Source of the DNA: Tepidamorphaceae bacterium
GTDB taxonomy: Bacteria; Pseudomonadota; Alphaproteobacteria; Rhizobiales; JAKSCL01
Reading direction: 5' to 3'
Assembly (NCBI GenBank): GCA_028289445.1
Contig: JANQPO010000017.1
Coordinates: 667,537-731,536 of the forward strand
Length of the DNA: 64,000 nt
The position numbers were made by a program, and so were the translations under genes. Every line of letters begins with the position of its first letter. Position 1 is the stretch's first letter. Positions 17,401-26,613 of the stretch are shown piece by piece. The notes under the pieces were generated by a model that searched no databases, was not told where the DNA came from, and was given only the letters and a program-made list of their open reading frames with translations.

Positions 17401-18983
17401 AATTCGGGCCCGTGCGTCCCAACGAGGCCGTCGGCGCGATCCTTGCCCACACGGTTCGTGTCGGCGCAACCATTCGCAAGGGAACGATCTTGACCAGCGA
17501 CCATGCCCGGCTGCTTGTCGAGGCCGGTCATGATCAGGTCGTTGTCGCCAGGCTCGACGGCGACGATGTCCACGAAGATGCGGCGGCGGCGCGGATCGCG
17601 GGCGCGGTGGCCGGATCGGAGGTGAGGGTCGAGAAGGCGGCGACCGGACGTGCCAATCTGTTTGCGCGGAATTCGGGCCTTCTGATTGTCGATCGAGATC
17701 GGATCGACGCCCTCAACGCGATCGACCCGGCGATCACGCTGGCCACGCTCGATGCGCACGCGCGTGTCGAAGAGGGCCGCATGGTCGCCACCGTGAAGAT
17801 CATTCCGTTCGCGGCGCCGGATGCCGCGGTCGCCTCTGCCGAGGCCGTCGGCGCCTGCATCGCAGTCAAGCCGTTCGTTCGCCGGCGGATCGGCATGATT
17901 GCGACGATGCTGCCGGTGCTGAAGGAAACTGTGCTCGATAAGACCCGCCGTGTGCTGGACGAGCGCCTGGCTGCGACCGGTGCCAGCGTCGTCGAGGAGG
18001 TTCGCGTGCTGCACGAGCCCGGCGCCATTGCAGCGGCGATTGCCCAATTGGCGCCGAAAAGCGACGTCGTTCTGGTCTTCGGGGCATCGGCCGTCGTCGA
18101 CATCGGCGATGTCATCCCGGCGGCGATTGTCGAGAGCGGCGGCCGGGTCGATCATTTCGGCATGCCGGTGGATCCGGGCAATCTGCTTTTGATCGGGGCG
18201 CATGGCGAGACGCCGGTCATCGGGGCGCCCGGCTGCGCGCGCAGCCCGCGCCTCAACGGGTTCGACTGGGTCCTGGACCGGGTGTTGGCTGATCATCCGG
18301 TGACACCTGAGGGCATTCGCGGCATGGGCGTCGGTGGGCTCTTGATGGAGATCGTGACTCGGCCGCAGCCGCGCGACGAGGACGCGCCGGTCGATGATGC
18401 AAAGACGGTCGGCGCGGTAGTGCTGGCGGCCGGTCAGTCGACCCGCATGGGCGCGGAAAACAAGCTGACCAAGGCCATATCCGGCGAGGCGATGGTGCGG
18501 CATCCGGTCAAGGCGGCGTTGGCCGCCGGTCTCGACCCGATTGTCGTGATCACCGGCCACGACGCCGATGCCGTCACCGCGGCACTAAGCGACCTGCCGG
18601 TCTCCTTCACCGATAATCCAGCCTATGCTGACGGGTTGTCGACCTCGCTCAAGGCCGGATTGGCGGCATTGGATGACCGGACCGATGCCGCCTTCGTTCT
18701 TCTCGGCGATATGCCCTTCGTCACCGCCGATCTTTTGAAAGCGATGCGCAAACGGCTTGAGCCGGAGGCGGGGGCATGGATTGTCGTCCCCACCGACCCG
18801 GACGGGCGGTGGGGCAATCCGGTTCTTCTGCATCGTCGGTTTTTCCCCGTGCTTGCCGACCTGACCGGCGATCGCGGCGCTCGGGCGGTGTTGAAGGATC
18901 ATGCCGATGCCATCGCGTTCGTCACGGCGGACGGCGAGCAGATCACCCGCGATTTCGACACGCCGGCGAGCTTCGACGCCTGA
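17397..18983 (+). CDS. Fused molybdopterin-binding (MoeA-like) and molybdenum cofactor cytidylyltransferase (MocA-like) protein
   Basis: 528 residues. The start ATG at 17397 is set by the four-base overlap with the preceding stop. Residues 1 to about 335 form a molybdopterin-binding domain of MoeA/MogA type, with VLVFGASAVVDIGDVIP and GMPVDPGNLLLIG. Residues 348-528 form an NTP-transferase domain: LAAGQSTRMG at 353-362, LLGDMPF at 445-451 and WGNPVLLHRRFF. This domain resembles MocA, which makes the cytosine-dinucleotide form of the cofactor used by xanthine dehydrogenase and CO dehydrogenase enzymes. The fusion is known in rhizobia. It is the last gene of the cox/xdh maturation operon. Confidence 0.9.
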   Translation: MKFGPVRPNEAVGAILAHTVRVGATIRKGTILTSDHARLLVEAGHDQVVVARLDGDDVHEDAAAARIAGAVAGSEVRVEKAATGRANLFARNSGLLIVDRDRIDALNAIDPAITLATLDAHARVEEGRMVATVKIIPFAAPDAAVASAEAVGACIAVKPFVRRRIGMIATMLPVLKETVLDKTRRVLDERLAATGASVVEEVRVLHEPGAIAAAIAQLAPKSDVVLVFGASAVVDIGDVIPAAIVESGGRVDHFGMPVDPGNLLLIGAHGETPVIGAPGCARSPRLNGFDWVLDRVLADHPVTPEGIRGMGVGGLLMEIVTRPQPRDEDAPVDDAKTVGAVVLAAGQSTRMGAENKLTKAISGEAMVRHPVKAALAAGLDPIVVITGHDADAVTAALSDLPVSFTDNPAYADGLSTSLKAGLAALDDRTDAAFVLLGDMPFVTADLLKAMRKRLEPEAGAWIVVPTDPDGRWGNPVLLHRRFFPVLADLTGDRGARAVLKDHADAIAFVTADGEQITRDFDTPASFDA

Positions 18984-19141
18984 TCAGTTGCTGCCTGGCG
19001 AGACTATCGCTGAGGTTGTGCCGCGCCGTATAACACTTTTTACACGAATATCTTGATACTCTTCTACCATGAGTTGATTGGCGTGCGGCACATGCTGAGG
19101 CCGCAGTCAGCGCAAAATGAATGACATCGCGCGTTACTGAA

Positions 19142-19657
19142 ATGAGCGAACACGACCGCTATCAGATTGCCCTGATCGCAAGCGAGAACTGTAACGTTCG
19201 CGCACTCAGTGAAGTTGTCGCACACATTTGGCCGCGCTCGAACCTTCGGGTGTATGCCTCTGACGCATCATTCTTAAACGCATTCGACGTTCAGAGGTCG
19301 AATGCGACCTTCGATCTCTTCCCCGATGTTTTGCTCGTCGATTTCGATCGCTTGACGCCAAACCATGATCCGCTGATCGACAGGGTCTCCACCGATCCCG
19401 ATTTGATGGAAACGCCTCTCGTCGTGATTGCGGCGCCATCGACCCTGTCCTTGGTGGGGGATCGATTGTCGGGATGTGCCGAAGCGGTGCTGCAAAAACC
19501 GATTGGGCGCGATGCCAGAGCGTTCTTGACCCAGCTTGCGATCGACTCGGTCATGAACGCGCATTTCGATCCCGGCCCGCCGATTGCCGACCCGAGCGCA
19601 GACCCAAATCGCAGTGTTCCTACTGTTTTGGCATGTGTTGAGGCGGAGACACGCTGA
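19142..19657 (+). CDS. Degenerate receiver (CheY-like) domain protein
   Basis: 171 residues from the ATG at 19142; an ATG at 19121 is also in frame. The alpha/beta rhythm is that of a response-regulator receiver: YQIALIASEN, DVLLVDFDRL, PLVVIAAPS, AVLQKPIG. The putative acceptor aspartate (LLVDF) and the beta-5 lysine-proline pair (QKP) are there. The acidic pair that should follow beta-1 is replaced by Ala-Ser-Glu-Asn. Magnesium-dependent phosphorylation may therefore be lost or altered. About 45 residues of proline- and aspartate-rich tail follow, with no output domain. It has no kinase neighbour and stands alone before usg. Confidence 0.6.
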   Translation: MSEHDRYQIALIASENCNVRALSEVVAHIWPRSNLRVYASDASFLNAFDVQRSNATFDLFPDVLLVDFDRLTPNHDPLIDRVSTDPDLMETPLVVIAAPSTLSLVGDRLSGCAEAVLQKPIGRDARAFLTQLAIDSVMNAHFDPGPPIADPSADPNRSVPTVLACVEAETR

Positions 19658-19808
19658 TGACGGCTGCTTCTACATGCAATCCTGTGTTAGCAGTCCAAGT
19701 GAACGGCTGCTAAAGTGCTGACATATCGGGGATTTTATTTACATTTGTCTTGCACGCTGTTTCACCGGAAGCCAAGATTTTGGTGTCGACAACCGATGGA
19801 GTCTGCCG

Positions 19809-20078
19809 ATGGCGAAACACGATGTGTGTCGATTGCTTAGCGGTTTCAGTCTCACGACCGCTGAGATCCTCTATCATATGCCGGATCACCCGGACCTGTT
19901 GCAGTCCTATATCTGGCAGGAGTTCGACGAGGCACCGCGCTTTCCGATGCTCAACAAGTTCCTGACATTCTGGCAAAGGGAATTGGACGGGCCGCTACAT
20001 TCGGTGCGCGTCGCCCACAAGACCCTGGTCAAGCCGGCCGAACTCAGGATTGCCTCGGGCGAATTCGTCCTGAACTAG
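19809..20078 (+). CDS. usg: Usg family protein
   Basis: 89 residues, full length for the family. The central stretch LLSGFSLTTAEILYHMPDHP and the following LLQSYIWQEFDEAPRFP are the hallmark of Usg, a small alphaproteobacterial protein once described as resembling a subunit of phosphoribosylanthranilate isomerase. Its biochemical role is not established. No membrane segment or signal peptide is present. It has its own 151-base upstream region and converges on the Anbu gene, overlapping that gene's stop by four bases at 20075-20078. Confidence 0.88.
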   Translation: MAKHDVCRLLSGFSLTTAEILYHMPDHPDLLQSYIWQEFDEAPRFPMLNKFLTFWQRELDGPLHSVRVAHKTLVKPAELRIASGEFVLN

Positions 20079-20818
20079 CTGGACCCGGCATAAGGCGGCC
20101 GGGGAATGGCGCGATGGGCCTCCGTCAGCGCCCGCGACCAGCGGTTGCGCAGGTCGCTGAAATAGGGGTCATCGACGTCGATCCGGTGAACGAGATCGGT
20201 TTCGACGGCATTTTGCCCGAGCGTCATCACATCGATCGGCATGCCGACACCCAGATTGGACCGCATCGTCGAATCCATCGAAATCAACCCAACCTTCAAG
20301 GCATCGTAGAGATCGGTGTCATGTGAGACTGACCGGTCCAGGATCGGCTTGCCGTATTTATGCTCACCGATCTGTAGGTAGGGCGTGTCGATCGTCGCCT
20401 CGATGAAGTTGCCGGCGCTGTAGACCTGGAAAAGCCTGAGCCGACCTCCCTCAAGCTGCCCGCCGACGAGAATGTTGACGTCGAAACCGCCGGACTGCTC
20501 AAGCTGCTCGCCATCGATCCGGCGTACCGTGCGGATTGCGGCGCCGACGAGTTGAGCCGCCGCAAACATGGACGACACGTCGTTCAGAGTCTTGGTCTCG
20601 CCACTGTCGTCTGGGTCGAACCCCTCCGACACCAGCGTCAGGACAGACTGGGTGACGGCCAGATTGCCGGCGGTCGCCAGCGCAATCACGCGCTCGCCGG
20701 GCGTCTCGAAGAGGTGAAGCTTTTGGAATGTGGCGATATTGTCGAGGCCGGCATTGGTGCGGGTGTCGGCGATCATCACCAACCCGTCGCGCACCACAAT
20801 GCCCAGGCAATAGGTCAT
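20075..20818 (-). CDS. Anbu, proteasome-related peptidase
   Basis: 247 residues. The N-terminus MTYCLGIVVRDGLVMIADTRTNAG matches Anbu, an ancestral relative of HslV and proteasome beta subunits. After loss of the initiator methionine, Thr2 would be the nucleophile, with the aspartate of ADTRTN and the lysine of FQKLH completing the Ntn active site. GKPILDRSVS and MPIDVMTL are other conserved parts. It is the last gene of a minus-strand operon with transglutaminase, alpha-E and ATP-grasp proteins, the association that defines Anbu operons. Its natural substrate is not known. Confidence 0.95.
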   Translation of the reverse strand: MTYCLGIVVRDGLVMIADTRTNAGLDNIATFQKLHLFETPGERVIALATAGNLAVTQSVLTLVSEGFDPDDSGETKTLNDVSSMFAAAQLVGAAIRTVRRIDGEQLEQSGGFDVNILVGGQLEGGRLRLFQVYSAGNFIEATIDTPYLQIGEHKYGKPILDRSVSHDTDLYDALKVGLISMDSTMRSNLGVGMPIDVMTLGQNAVETDLVHRIDVDDPYFSDLRNRWSRALTEAHRAIPRPPYAGSS

Positions 20819-20907
20819 GCCGCCCTTTCCCCTTGCCGTACCCAGCCCGAAGCGGGCGATTCACGGCGAAGGAAAGAGAAACCGGAACGCGGAGCTTGGC
20901 AACCGGT

Positions 20908-21732
20908 TTATTGCGCTTGAGCCAATTTGCCTTGGGTAACGCGCAAAGAGACGGTGAGCGACTCCTCATCGCCGCCGTGGCGCGTGCCGCGCGTGGGGGC
21001 GGCGTCCTGGTAGTCGAGACCGACAGCCACGCGGATATGCTGGTCGGTGACGCAAATGCCGTTTGCCGGATCGAAACCGACCCAGCCCAGTTCCGGTCCG
21101 GTATAGGCCTCGATCCAGGCGTGGCCCGCCTCCTGGTCGACCACATCGTCGGCCCGCATGAAATAGCCGCTGATATAGCGCGCCGGGATGCCGGCAGCGC
21201 GGGCCGCCGACAGCATGATGTGACTGTGGTCCTGGCACACGCCCTTGCGGTGATTGAACGCTTCGCGGGCGTTGGTCGCGACATGGGTGTGATCCGTGTC
21301 GAACTCGATGTCCTTGGCAATCGACACCATCAGGGCATGAAGCCGGTCAAGCTGTGTTTCGCCATCCATCGCCGCCTGCGCATAGCCGATGATATCGGCG
21401 TCGGGCTCCGTCAGCGCCGTCTGGCGCAGAAAGAGCGACGGCGGAAAACGCTCGCGGGTGCCGCGAATGACGCCGTCGGTATCGACCGTGTTCACGTGGC
21501 CTTCGACGGCAACCGTCAAGTGATCGATCGGCGCATTGATGGAGAACGTATGCACGATGTTGCCGAACCCATCTTCGGACTCCGATAACCGAACGTCGTG
21601 GTCGACGTCGATGTGCCATCGCCTCACGGATTGCCCGTCATGCGGTCGCGGCGTCAGGCGCAGGTTTTGGATGACGTAACCGACCGGCGTGTCATACGCA
21701 TAGGCGGTGACGTGTCGGACGGCGATACGCAT
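20908..21732 (-). CDS. Transglutaminase family protein of the Anbu operon
   Basis: 274 residues. An N-terminal beta region (HVTAYAYDTPVGYVIQNLRLTPRP) precedes a transglutaminase-like core. Its triad is in sight: Cys166 in HRKGVCQDHSH, His204 in QEAGHAWIEAY, and Asp221 in WVGFDPANG. In this family the fold usually acts as a peptidase or amidase. Its partners in the operon, an ATP-grasp enzyme and an alpha-E protein, suggest formation and breakdown of a peptide-like tag or amide bond, as proposed for such clusters from comparative genomics. The ATG overlaps the alpha-E stop by one base. Confidence 0.93.
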   Translation of the reverse strand: MRIAVRHVTAYAYDTPVGYVIQNLRLTPRPHDGQSVRRWHIDVDHDVRLSESEDGFGNIVHTFSINAPIDHLTVAVEGHVNTVDTDGVIRGTRERFPPSLFLRQTALTEPDADIIGYAQAAMDGETQLDRLHALMVSIAKDIEFDTDHTHVATNAREAFNHRKGVCQDHSHIMLSAARAAGIPARYISGYFMRADDVVDQEAGHAWIEAYTGPELGWVGFDPANGICVTDQHIRVAVGLDYQDAAPTRGTRHGGDEESLTVSLRVTQGKLAQAQ

Positions 21733-22673
21733 CAGTTCAGGTACTGCTCCTGTACGGTCTCAGCGAGGCTCGCGTTCCAACCGATGAACTCGGTCAAGAA
21801 CTCATGCAGGCCGCCGGCGAAGATGTCGTTGATGTTGGCATTTTCCAGCCGCGCGGTGAACCGGCGGGCCATGCGCTGGCTCTCGCCCTGGCGTCCATAA
21901 GCATCGGCGAGCATGTCCAGATTGGTGCTGACATTCTCGTAGCACGCCATGAGCGAGCGCGGCATCTCGGGACGCAGGATCAAGAGTTCGGCGACGTTCC
22001 ACGGCTTCAAACTGTCGCGATACACCCAATGATAACTGGTCAGCGCCGAGACGGAGCGCAGGATCGAGGCCCACTGATAATAGTCGAGGCCGCCGCCGAC
22101 ATTCTCGGTCTCCGGCAGGAGCACGTAGTATTTGACGTCGAGAATGCGGGCGGTCTTGTCAGCACGTTCGATGAACGTGCCAAGCCGGGTGAAGGCATAG
22201 CCATCGTTGCGCAGCATGGTGCGGTAGGCGGAGCCGTCGACCTGAAGCGATGACCGTTTCACCCATTGCAAGAAGCGCGTGAATTCCTGTTGCCGCAGCC
22301 GGCCGGAATCAAAGCTCATCATGTCGAGCCAGGCACCGTTGATCGCATCCCACATTTCTCTCGTCAGCGCGGTCCGCACGGCCCGGGCGTTTTGCCGCGC
22401 AGTCTCGAAGCAGGAGCGTATGCTTGACGGGTTGTTCGTCGAAAACGCCAGAAAATCGATGACATTCTCGCGGGTCACGGCGTCGTACTGCTCATGGAAC
22501 ATGAGCGACGATCCAGAGGTCGCCAGCACCGTTTCCCATTCATTCGTGGTGCCGGAAAAGCGTTGCGGCATCGACGCCATGCGGCCGGCACCGTCGAGGA
22601 TGCGCGCCAGGTTCTCCGCCCGTTCGACATAGCGGGCGAGCCAGTAGAGACTATCGGCGGTGCGCGAGAGCAT
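21732..22673 (-). CDS. Alpha-E domain-containing protein
   Basis: 313 residues, almost entirely helical. It opens with MLSRTADSLYWLARYVERAEN, the signature N-terminus of the alpha-E family (DUF403). The arrangement RTMLRNDGYAFTRLGTFIERADKTARILDVKYYVLLP is also conserved, and its regularly spaced glutamates and arginines may contact nucleotide or the ATP-grasp partner. No catalytic function is proven for the family. It lies between the circularly permuted ATP-grasp gene (5-base gap) and the transglutaminase gene (1-base overlap), so the three are tightly coupled. Confidence 0.94.
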   Translation of the reverse strand: MLSRTADSLYWLARYVERAENLARILDGAGRMASMPQRFSGTTNEWETVLATSGSSLMFHEQYDAVTRENVIDFLAFSTNNPSSIRSCFETARQNARAVRTALTREMWDAINGAWLDMMSFDSGRLRQQEFTRFLQWVKRSSLQVDGSAYRTMLRNDGYAFTRLGTFIERADKTARILDVKYYVLLPETENVGGGLDYYQWASILRSVSALTSYHWVYRDSLKPWNVAELLILRPEMPRSLMACYENVSTNLDMLADAYGRQGESQRMARRFTARLENANINDIFAGGLHEFLTEFIGWNASLAETVQEQYLN

Positions 22674-22678
22674 AACAA

Positions 22679-24106
22679 TTACGACTCATACAGGACCCAG
22701 GTGTCTTTGGTGCCGCCGCCCTGGCTCGAATTCACGACCAGGGATCCTTCCTGAAGCGCGACGCGGGTGAGGCCGCCCGGCACGGCGATCACGCGTTCGC
22801 GCCCCGACAGAACGAAGGGGCGAAGGTCGACGTGACGCGGTGCCAGCCCGGCGTCCGCCAGTGTCGGGCAAGTTGATAGCGACAAGGTGGGCTGCGCGAT
22901 GAAGTCGTCCGGCGCGCTTTCGATCTTGGCGCGAAAGGTTTCGCACTCGGCCTTGGTCGCGCGCGGTCCGACCAGCATGCCGTAGCCACCGGACCCATGG
23001 ACCTCCTTGACGACCAGGTCGGAGAGATTATCGAGTACATAGGCGCGGTCGTCGGCGTCGCGGCAGCGATAGGTCGGCACGTTCTTCAGGATCGGCTCCT
23101 CGTCTAGGTAGAACCGCAGGATGTCGGGCATATAGCTATAGATCGCCTTGTCGTCGGAAACGCCCGTGCCGACAGCGTTGGCCAGCGTTACATTGCCGGC
23201 ACGATAGGCCGACAGGAGTCCTGGAACGCCGATGACGGAGTCGGCCCGAAAGGCGAGGGGGTCGACGAAGTCGTCGTCGATGCGCCGGTAGATGACATCG
23301 ACCCGTTTAAGGCCTTCGGTCGTTTTCATGTAGATGACGTCGTCATAGGCCTGAAGATCGCGCCCCTCGACGATCTCGACACCCAGCGCGTCGGCGAGGA
23401 AGGAGTGCTCGTAATAGGCGCTGTTGAACGGACCGGGGGTCAGGACGGCGATCGTCGGATCGGCCGGCGCGGAACGGGGCGCGACGGAGCGCAGCGTCGC
23501 TAACAACGCTTCGGGATATTGCTCGACGGGCGCAATCGGCATCGACGCGAAGTGCTCGGGAAAGAGCCGCATCATCGCCTCGCGGTTTTCGAGCATGTAG
23601 GACACGCCCGATGGCGTGCGCGCATTGTCCTCCAGCACGTAGAAGTCGGTGTCGTCGACGCGCACAATATCGATACCGGCGATCTGGACATAAATGTCGC
23701 CGGCAACGGCGACATCCTTCATCTCGGGCCTGAAGGCCGGGTTTTGATAGACGAGGGCGTCGGGAATGATGCCCGCTTTCAAGATCTCCTGGCCGTGGTA
23801 GACATCCTTGAGGAACATGTTTAGCGCTTTGACGCGCTGTACCAGGCCGGCCTCCATGCGCTCCCATTCGGCTTGGGTCAGGATACGCGGGATCACATCG
23901 AATGGGATGATGCGTTCCTGCGCATTGGCGTCGCCATAAACTGCAAACGTGATGCCGATCCGACGGAACAGGATTTCGGCTTCGCTTCGACGCTGCTGCA
24001 ACAAGCTGTCGTCGGTTTCATTGAGCCAGGCGTCGAGCGCCCGATAGGCGTCGCGGACCGAGCCGTCGGGATTGTGCATCTCGTCGAAGAAGGCTGGCTT
24101 CACCAT
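22679..24106 (-). CDS. Circularly permuted ATP-grasp protein of the Anbu operon
   Basis: 475 residues, typical for circularly permuted type 2 ATP-grasp proteins (DUF404/DUF407). Conserved features include MFLKDVYHGQEILKAGIIPD, the adenine-binding strand DFYVLEDNARTPSGVSYML, TPGPFNSAYYEHSFLA, and VVKEVHGSGGYGMLVGP with the glycine-rich loop. The family is predicted to make amide or peptide bonds with ATP as an amidoligase; the substrate is not known. It is the first gene of the four-gene Anbu operon, so the protease, transglutaminase and alpha-E protein are all expressed from its promoter in the 101 bases up to radC. Confidence 0.94.
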   Translation of the reverse strand: MVKPAFFDEMHNPDGSVRDAYRALDAWLNETDDSLLQQRRSEAEILFRRIGITFAVYGDANAQERIIPFDVIPRILTQAEWERMEAGLVQRVKALNMFLKDVYHGQEILKAGIIPDALVYQNPAFRPEMKDVAVAGDIYVQIAGIDIVRVDDTDFYVLEDNARTPSGVSYMLENREAMMRLFPEHFASMPIAPVEQYPEALLATLRSVAPRSAPADPTIAVLTPGPFNSAYYEHSFLADALGVEIVEGRDLQAYDDVIYMKTTEGLKRVDVIYRRIDDDFVDPLAFRADSVIGVPGLLSAYRAGNVTLANAVGTGVSDDKAIYSYMPDILRFYLDEEPILKNVPTYRCRDADDRAYVLDNLSDLVVKEVHGSGGYGMLVGPRATKAECETFRAKIESAPDDFIAQPTLSLSTCPTLADAGLAPRHVDLRPFVLSGRERVIAVPGGLTRVALQEGSLVVNSSQGGGTKDTWVLYES

Positions 24107-24207
24107 CGCTGCCGTTCACCCGTTTCAACCAAGACAGTTGCATGACAGGCGAGGCTTGGCTAGCGGTCGGCAGTCAGGGCGGTGCCCAAATTGGCCGCAA
24201 ACGAGGG

Positions 24208-24942
24208 TCAAAGAAGCTTCAACGCGCGAAAGCTGGCATAGGCGTCTTTGCCGATGATCAGGTGGTCGTGAACGGCGATGCCCAGCGGCTGTGCGACCTC
24301 GACGATCGTTGCCGTCATCTTACGATCCGCGCTGGATGGCGTGACGTCGCCAGAGGGGTGGTTGTGGACCAGGATAATCGCTGCGGCGGACAGTTCCAGC
24401 GCGCGCTTGACCACCTCTCGGGGATAGACGGGCGTGTGGTCCACCGTGCCGCGCTGCTGCACTTCGTCGGCGATCAAGGCGTTGCGCTTGTCGAGGAAGA
24501 GCACGCGGAACTGTTCGCGGTCCTCAAACCCCATCGCAGCGCGGCAGTAGTCGACAACGGCTTGGAACGAGGACAATAGCGGCCGCTCGGCGATCGCGCC
24601 GCGCGTAATGCGCCCGGCCGCGGCGTGGATAACCTTTAGGTCGAGTGCGACCGCCGCGCCGACCCCGTCGACCTCCATGAGTCGTTCAAGCGGTGCACCC
24701 AAGACTTCCGCGAAACTCCCGAAACGATCGATCAGCGCTTTGGCGAGTGGCTTCGTGTCGCGCCGCGGGATCGAGCGGAAGAGCGCCAGTTCCAGGAGTT
24801 CGTAGTCGGCAAGGACATCAGGTCCTTTGTCGCGGAACCGATCTCTAAGCCGGTCGCGGTGTCCGGCGTAATGAGGCGTGTTGGCGGGACCGGCATCGCG
24901 AAAGCCGGCGGTTGGCGTGGATGGCCCGTCAGCCTTGGCCAT
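24208..24942 (-). CDS. radC: RadC family JAMM/MPN+ protein
   Basis: 244 residues. A helix-hairpin-helix-like N-terminal half ([21 protein letters not shown]) is followed by the JAMM metalloprotease-type domain. Its metal ligands His193 and His195 are in VHNHPSGD, with Asp206 in the SSAD that follows. RadC was named from a DNA repair phenotype that was later withdrawn, so the biological role remains open. It overlaps the end of map by 14 bases and is transcribed with it. Confidence 0.93.
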   Translation of the reverse strand: MAKADGPSTPTAGFRDAGPANTPHYAGHRDRLRDRFRDKGPDVLADYELLELALFRSIPRRDTKPLAKALIDRFGSFAEVLGAPLERLMEVDGVGAAVALDLKVIHAAAGRITRGAIAERPLLSSFQAVVDYCRAAMGFEDREQFRVLFLDKRNALIADEVQQRGTVDHTPVYPREVVKRALELSAAAIILVHNHPSGDVTPSSADRKMTATIVEVAQPLGIAVHDHLIIGKDAYASFRALKLL

Positions 24943-25768
24943 CCGCCGCGCCGTAGGGCGGTTTGTGAAGGCCGGCCGGCGAAAGCGTGAAGATCTCGCA
25001 GCCTTCGTCCGTCACACCGACGGTGTGCTCGAATTGCGCGGAGAGCGAGCGGTCGCGGGTCACAGCCGTCCAGCCATCGGAGAGAATCTTGACGTGCGGA
25101 CGGCCGAGATTGATCATCGGCTCGATGGTGAACAGCATTCCGGCCTGGAGCGTTGTGCCTTCGCCGGGGCGACCGTAATGCAAGATGTTCGGAACATCGT
25201 GGAATAGCCGGCCAAGGCCGTGTCCGCAGAAATCGCGAACGACGCTGGTGCGCTCCTTTTCCGCATATGACTGGATGGCCGCACCGATATCGCCGGTTGT
25301 GGCGCCGTGCCGGACAGCAGCGATGCCGCGCATCATCGCCGTGTGGGTGACGTCGATCAGCCGTTCAGCGCGCCGCGAGATGGAGCCAACCGGATACATC
25401 CGGCTGGAGTCGCCATGCCAGCCGTCGACGATCAGCGTGACGTCGACATTGACGATGTCGCCGCTCTTAAGCGGTTTGTCGTTCGGCATGCCGTGACACA
25501 CGACGTGATTGAGGGATGTGCAGGTCGAGTAGCGATAGCCGCGATAGTTCAGCGTGGCCGGGATCGCTCCGTTGTCCATCGCGAAGGTGTAAACCAAATC
25601 GTCGATTGCACTCGTCGTGACGCCGGGCTCGATCGTCCCGGCGACAAGGTCAAGGGCCTCGGCCGTCAACTGGCCAGCCTTATGCATCGCCGCGAACGCA
25701 TCCGCGCCGTAGATCTTTATCTGGCCGTTGTTCTTCAGCGGCGCGACGTCCGCGTCGACATAGGTCAT
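24929..25768 (-). CDS. map: Type I methionine aminopeptidase
   Basis: 279 residues from the ATG at 25768. A GAGAGG lies six bases before it and directly touches the alternative ATG at 25774, which is therefore less likely. The pita-bread fold has all five metal ligands: two aspartates in [18 protein letters not shown], His in [14 protein letters not shown], Glu in TIEPMINLG, and Glu in QFEHTVGV. The enzyme removes the initiator methionine from nascent proteins. [12 protein letters not shown] differs slightly from the usual GHGIGRxFHxxP but keeps all ligands. It lies between sfsA and radC on the minus strand. Confidence 0.95.
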   Translation of the reverse strand: MTYVDADVAPLKNNGQIKIYGADAFAAMHKAGQLTAEALDLVAGTIEPGVTTSAIDDLVYTFAMDNGAIPATLNYRGYRYSTCTSLNHVVCHGMPNDKPLKSGDIVNVDVTLIVDGWHGDSSRMYPVGSISRRAERLIDVTHTAMMRGIAAVRHGATTGDIGAAIQSYAEKERTSVVRDFCGHGLGRLFHDVPNILHYGRPGEGTTLQAGMLFTIEPMINLGRPHVKILSDGWTAVTRDRSLSAQFEHTVGVTDEGCEIFTLSPAGLHKPPYGAADGQG

Positions 25769-25813
25769 CGGCATCCTCTCGAAGCGACAAAATGGCGCGG
25801 CTGGCGCCAGTAT

Positions 25814-26536
25814 TCAAGTCGGTGGCAGTCCGTTCCAGGGGACGATCTCAAGCGTCCGGTCGACCGTGATCACCTCGGTCGTGATATGACAGCCCAGCGC
25901 CAGGGCCTCGACACCGCGCGCCGTGGCGCGGGCGAAGGCGGTGGCGTAATTCGGGTCAATATCGCCGGCCAGCCGAAACCGGTCGGCATCGCCGCGCTGC
26001 ACCAGATACAGCATGATGGCGCGATGGCCGGCCTCGACCATGTCGGCCAATTCATCCAGATGCTTGGCGCCGCGCTTGGTCACGCTGTCGGGGAATTCGG
26101 CAAGGCCCGGCTGGCGCAGCAGGTGGACGTTTTTGACCTCGACATAGGTGGCACCGTCGACGCCCTCCAGGAGGATGTCGATGCGGCTGTTCTTGCCGTA
26201 TTTGACTTCGCGCTTGAGCGTGTCGAAAGCGCCAGTCTGCGGAACGGCGCCGTCTAGGATCGCTTCGGCCGCAATCGCATTCGGATGCCCGGTATTGATG
26301 CCCACCAGACCGCCCTCGGGCGGTGAGACGATTTCAAGCGTATAGGCGAGCTTGCGCTTTGGATTGTCGGACTTCGACAGCCAGACCGGCTCGCCTGGAT
26401 GATCGAGGCCGGTCATGGCGCCCGGGTTTGGGCAGTGTGCGGTGACGATATCCCCGTTTTCCAGGCGTACGTCTGCCAGGAACCGCTTGTAACGCCGCTC
26501 AAGCGTGCCGGGGATCAAGGGGCGAGGGAAGTGCAT
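25814..26536 (-). CDS. sfsA: SfsA family protein (sugar fermentation stimulation protein homolog)
   Basis: 240 residues, full length. Hallmarks are [39 protein letters not shown] sequence at the N-terminus, [13 protein letters not shown] and VEVKNVHLL in the middle, and [21 protein letters not shown] near the end. The core resembles a restriction-endonuclease-like nuclease fold with an OB-type N-terminal part; E. coli SfsA was linked to maltose gene expression, but a molecular role is not settled. The 45-base gap to map suggests one operon sfsA-map-radC. Confidence 0.94.
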   Translation of the reverse strand: MHFPRPLIPGTLERRYKRFLADVRLENGDIVTAHCPNPGAMTGLDHPGEPVWLSKSDNPKRKLAYTLEIVSPPEGGLVGINTGHPNAIAAEAILDGAVPQTGAFDTLKREVKYGKNSRIDILLEGVDGATYVEVKNVHLLRQPGLAEFPDSVTKRGAKHLDELADMVEAGHRAIMLYLVQRGDADRFRLAGDIDPNYATAFARATARGVEALALGCHITTEVITVDRTLEIVPWNGLPPT

Positions 26537-26613
26537 TGCGGCTCGCTACACCGCGATGGGGAAAGGTTCAACGGCTTTCTTGAGTTCCAACGGGCGAAGG
26601 GCTAGATCGCCCT

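Noticed and set aside
19687..19713. Hairpin ttagcag...ctgctaa before usg
   Set aside because: A 7-bp stem with a 13-base loop and no T-run; weak and without a clear role.
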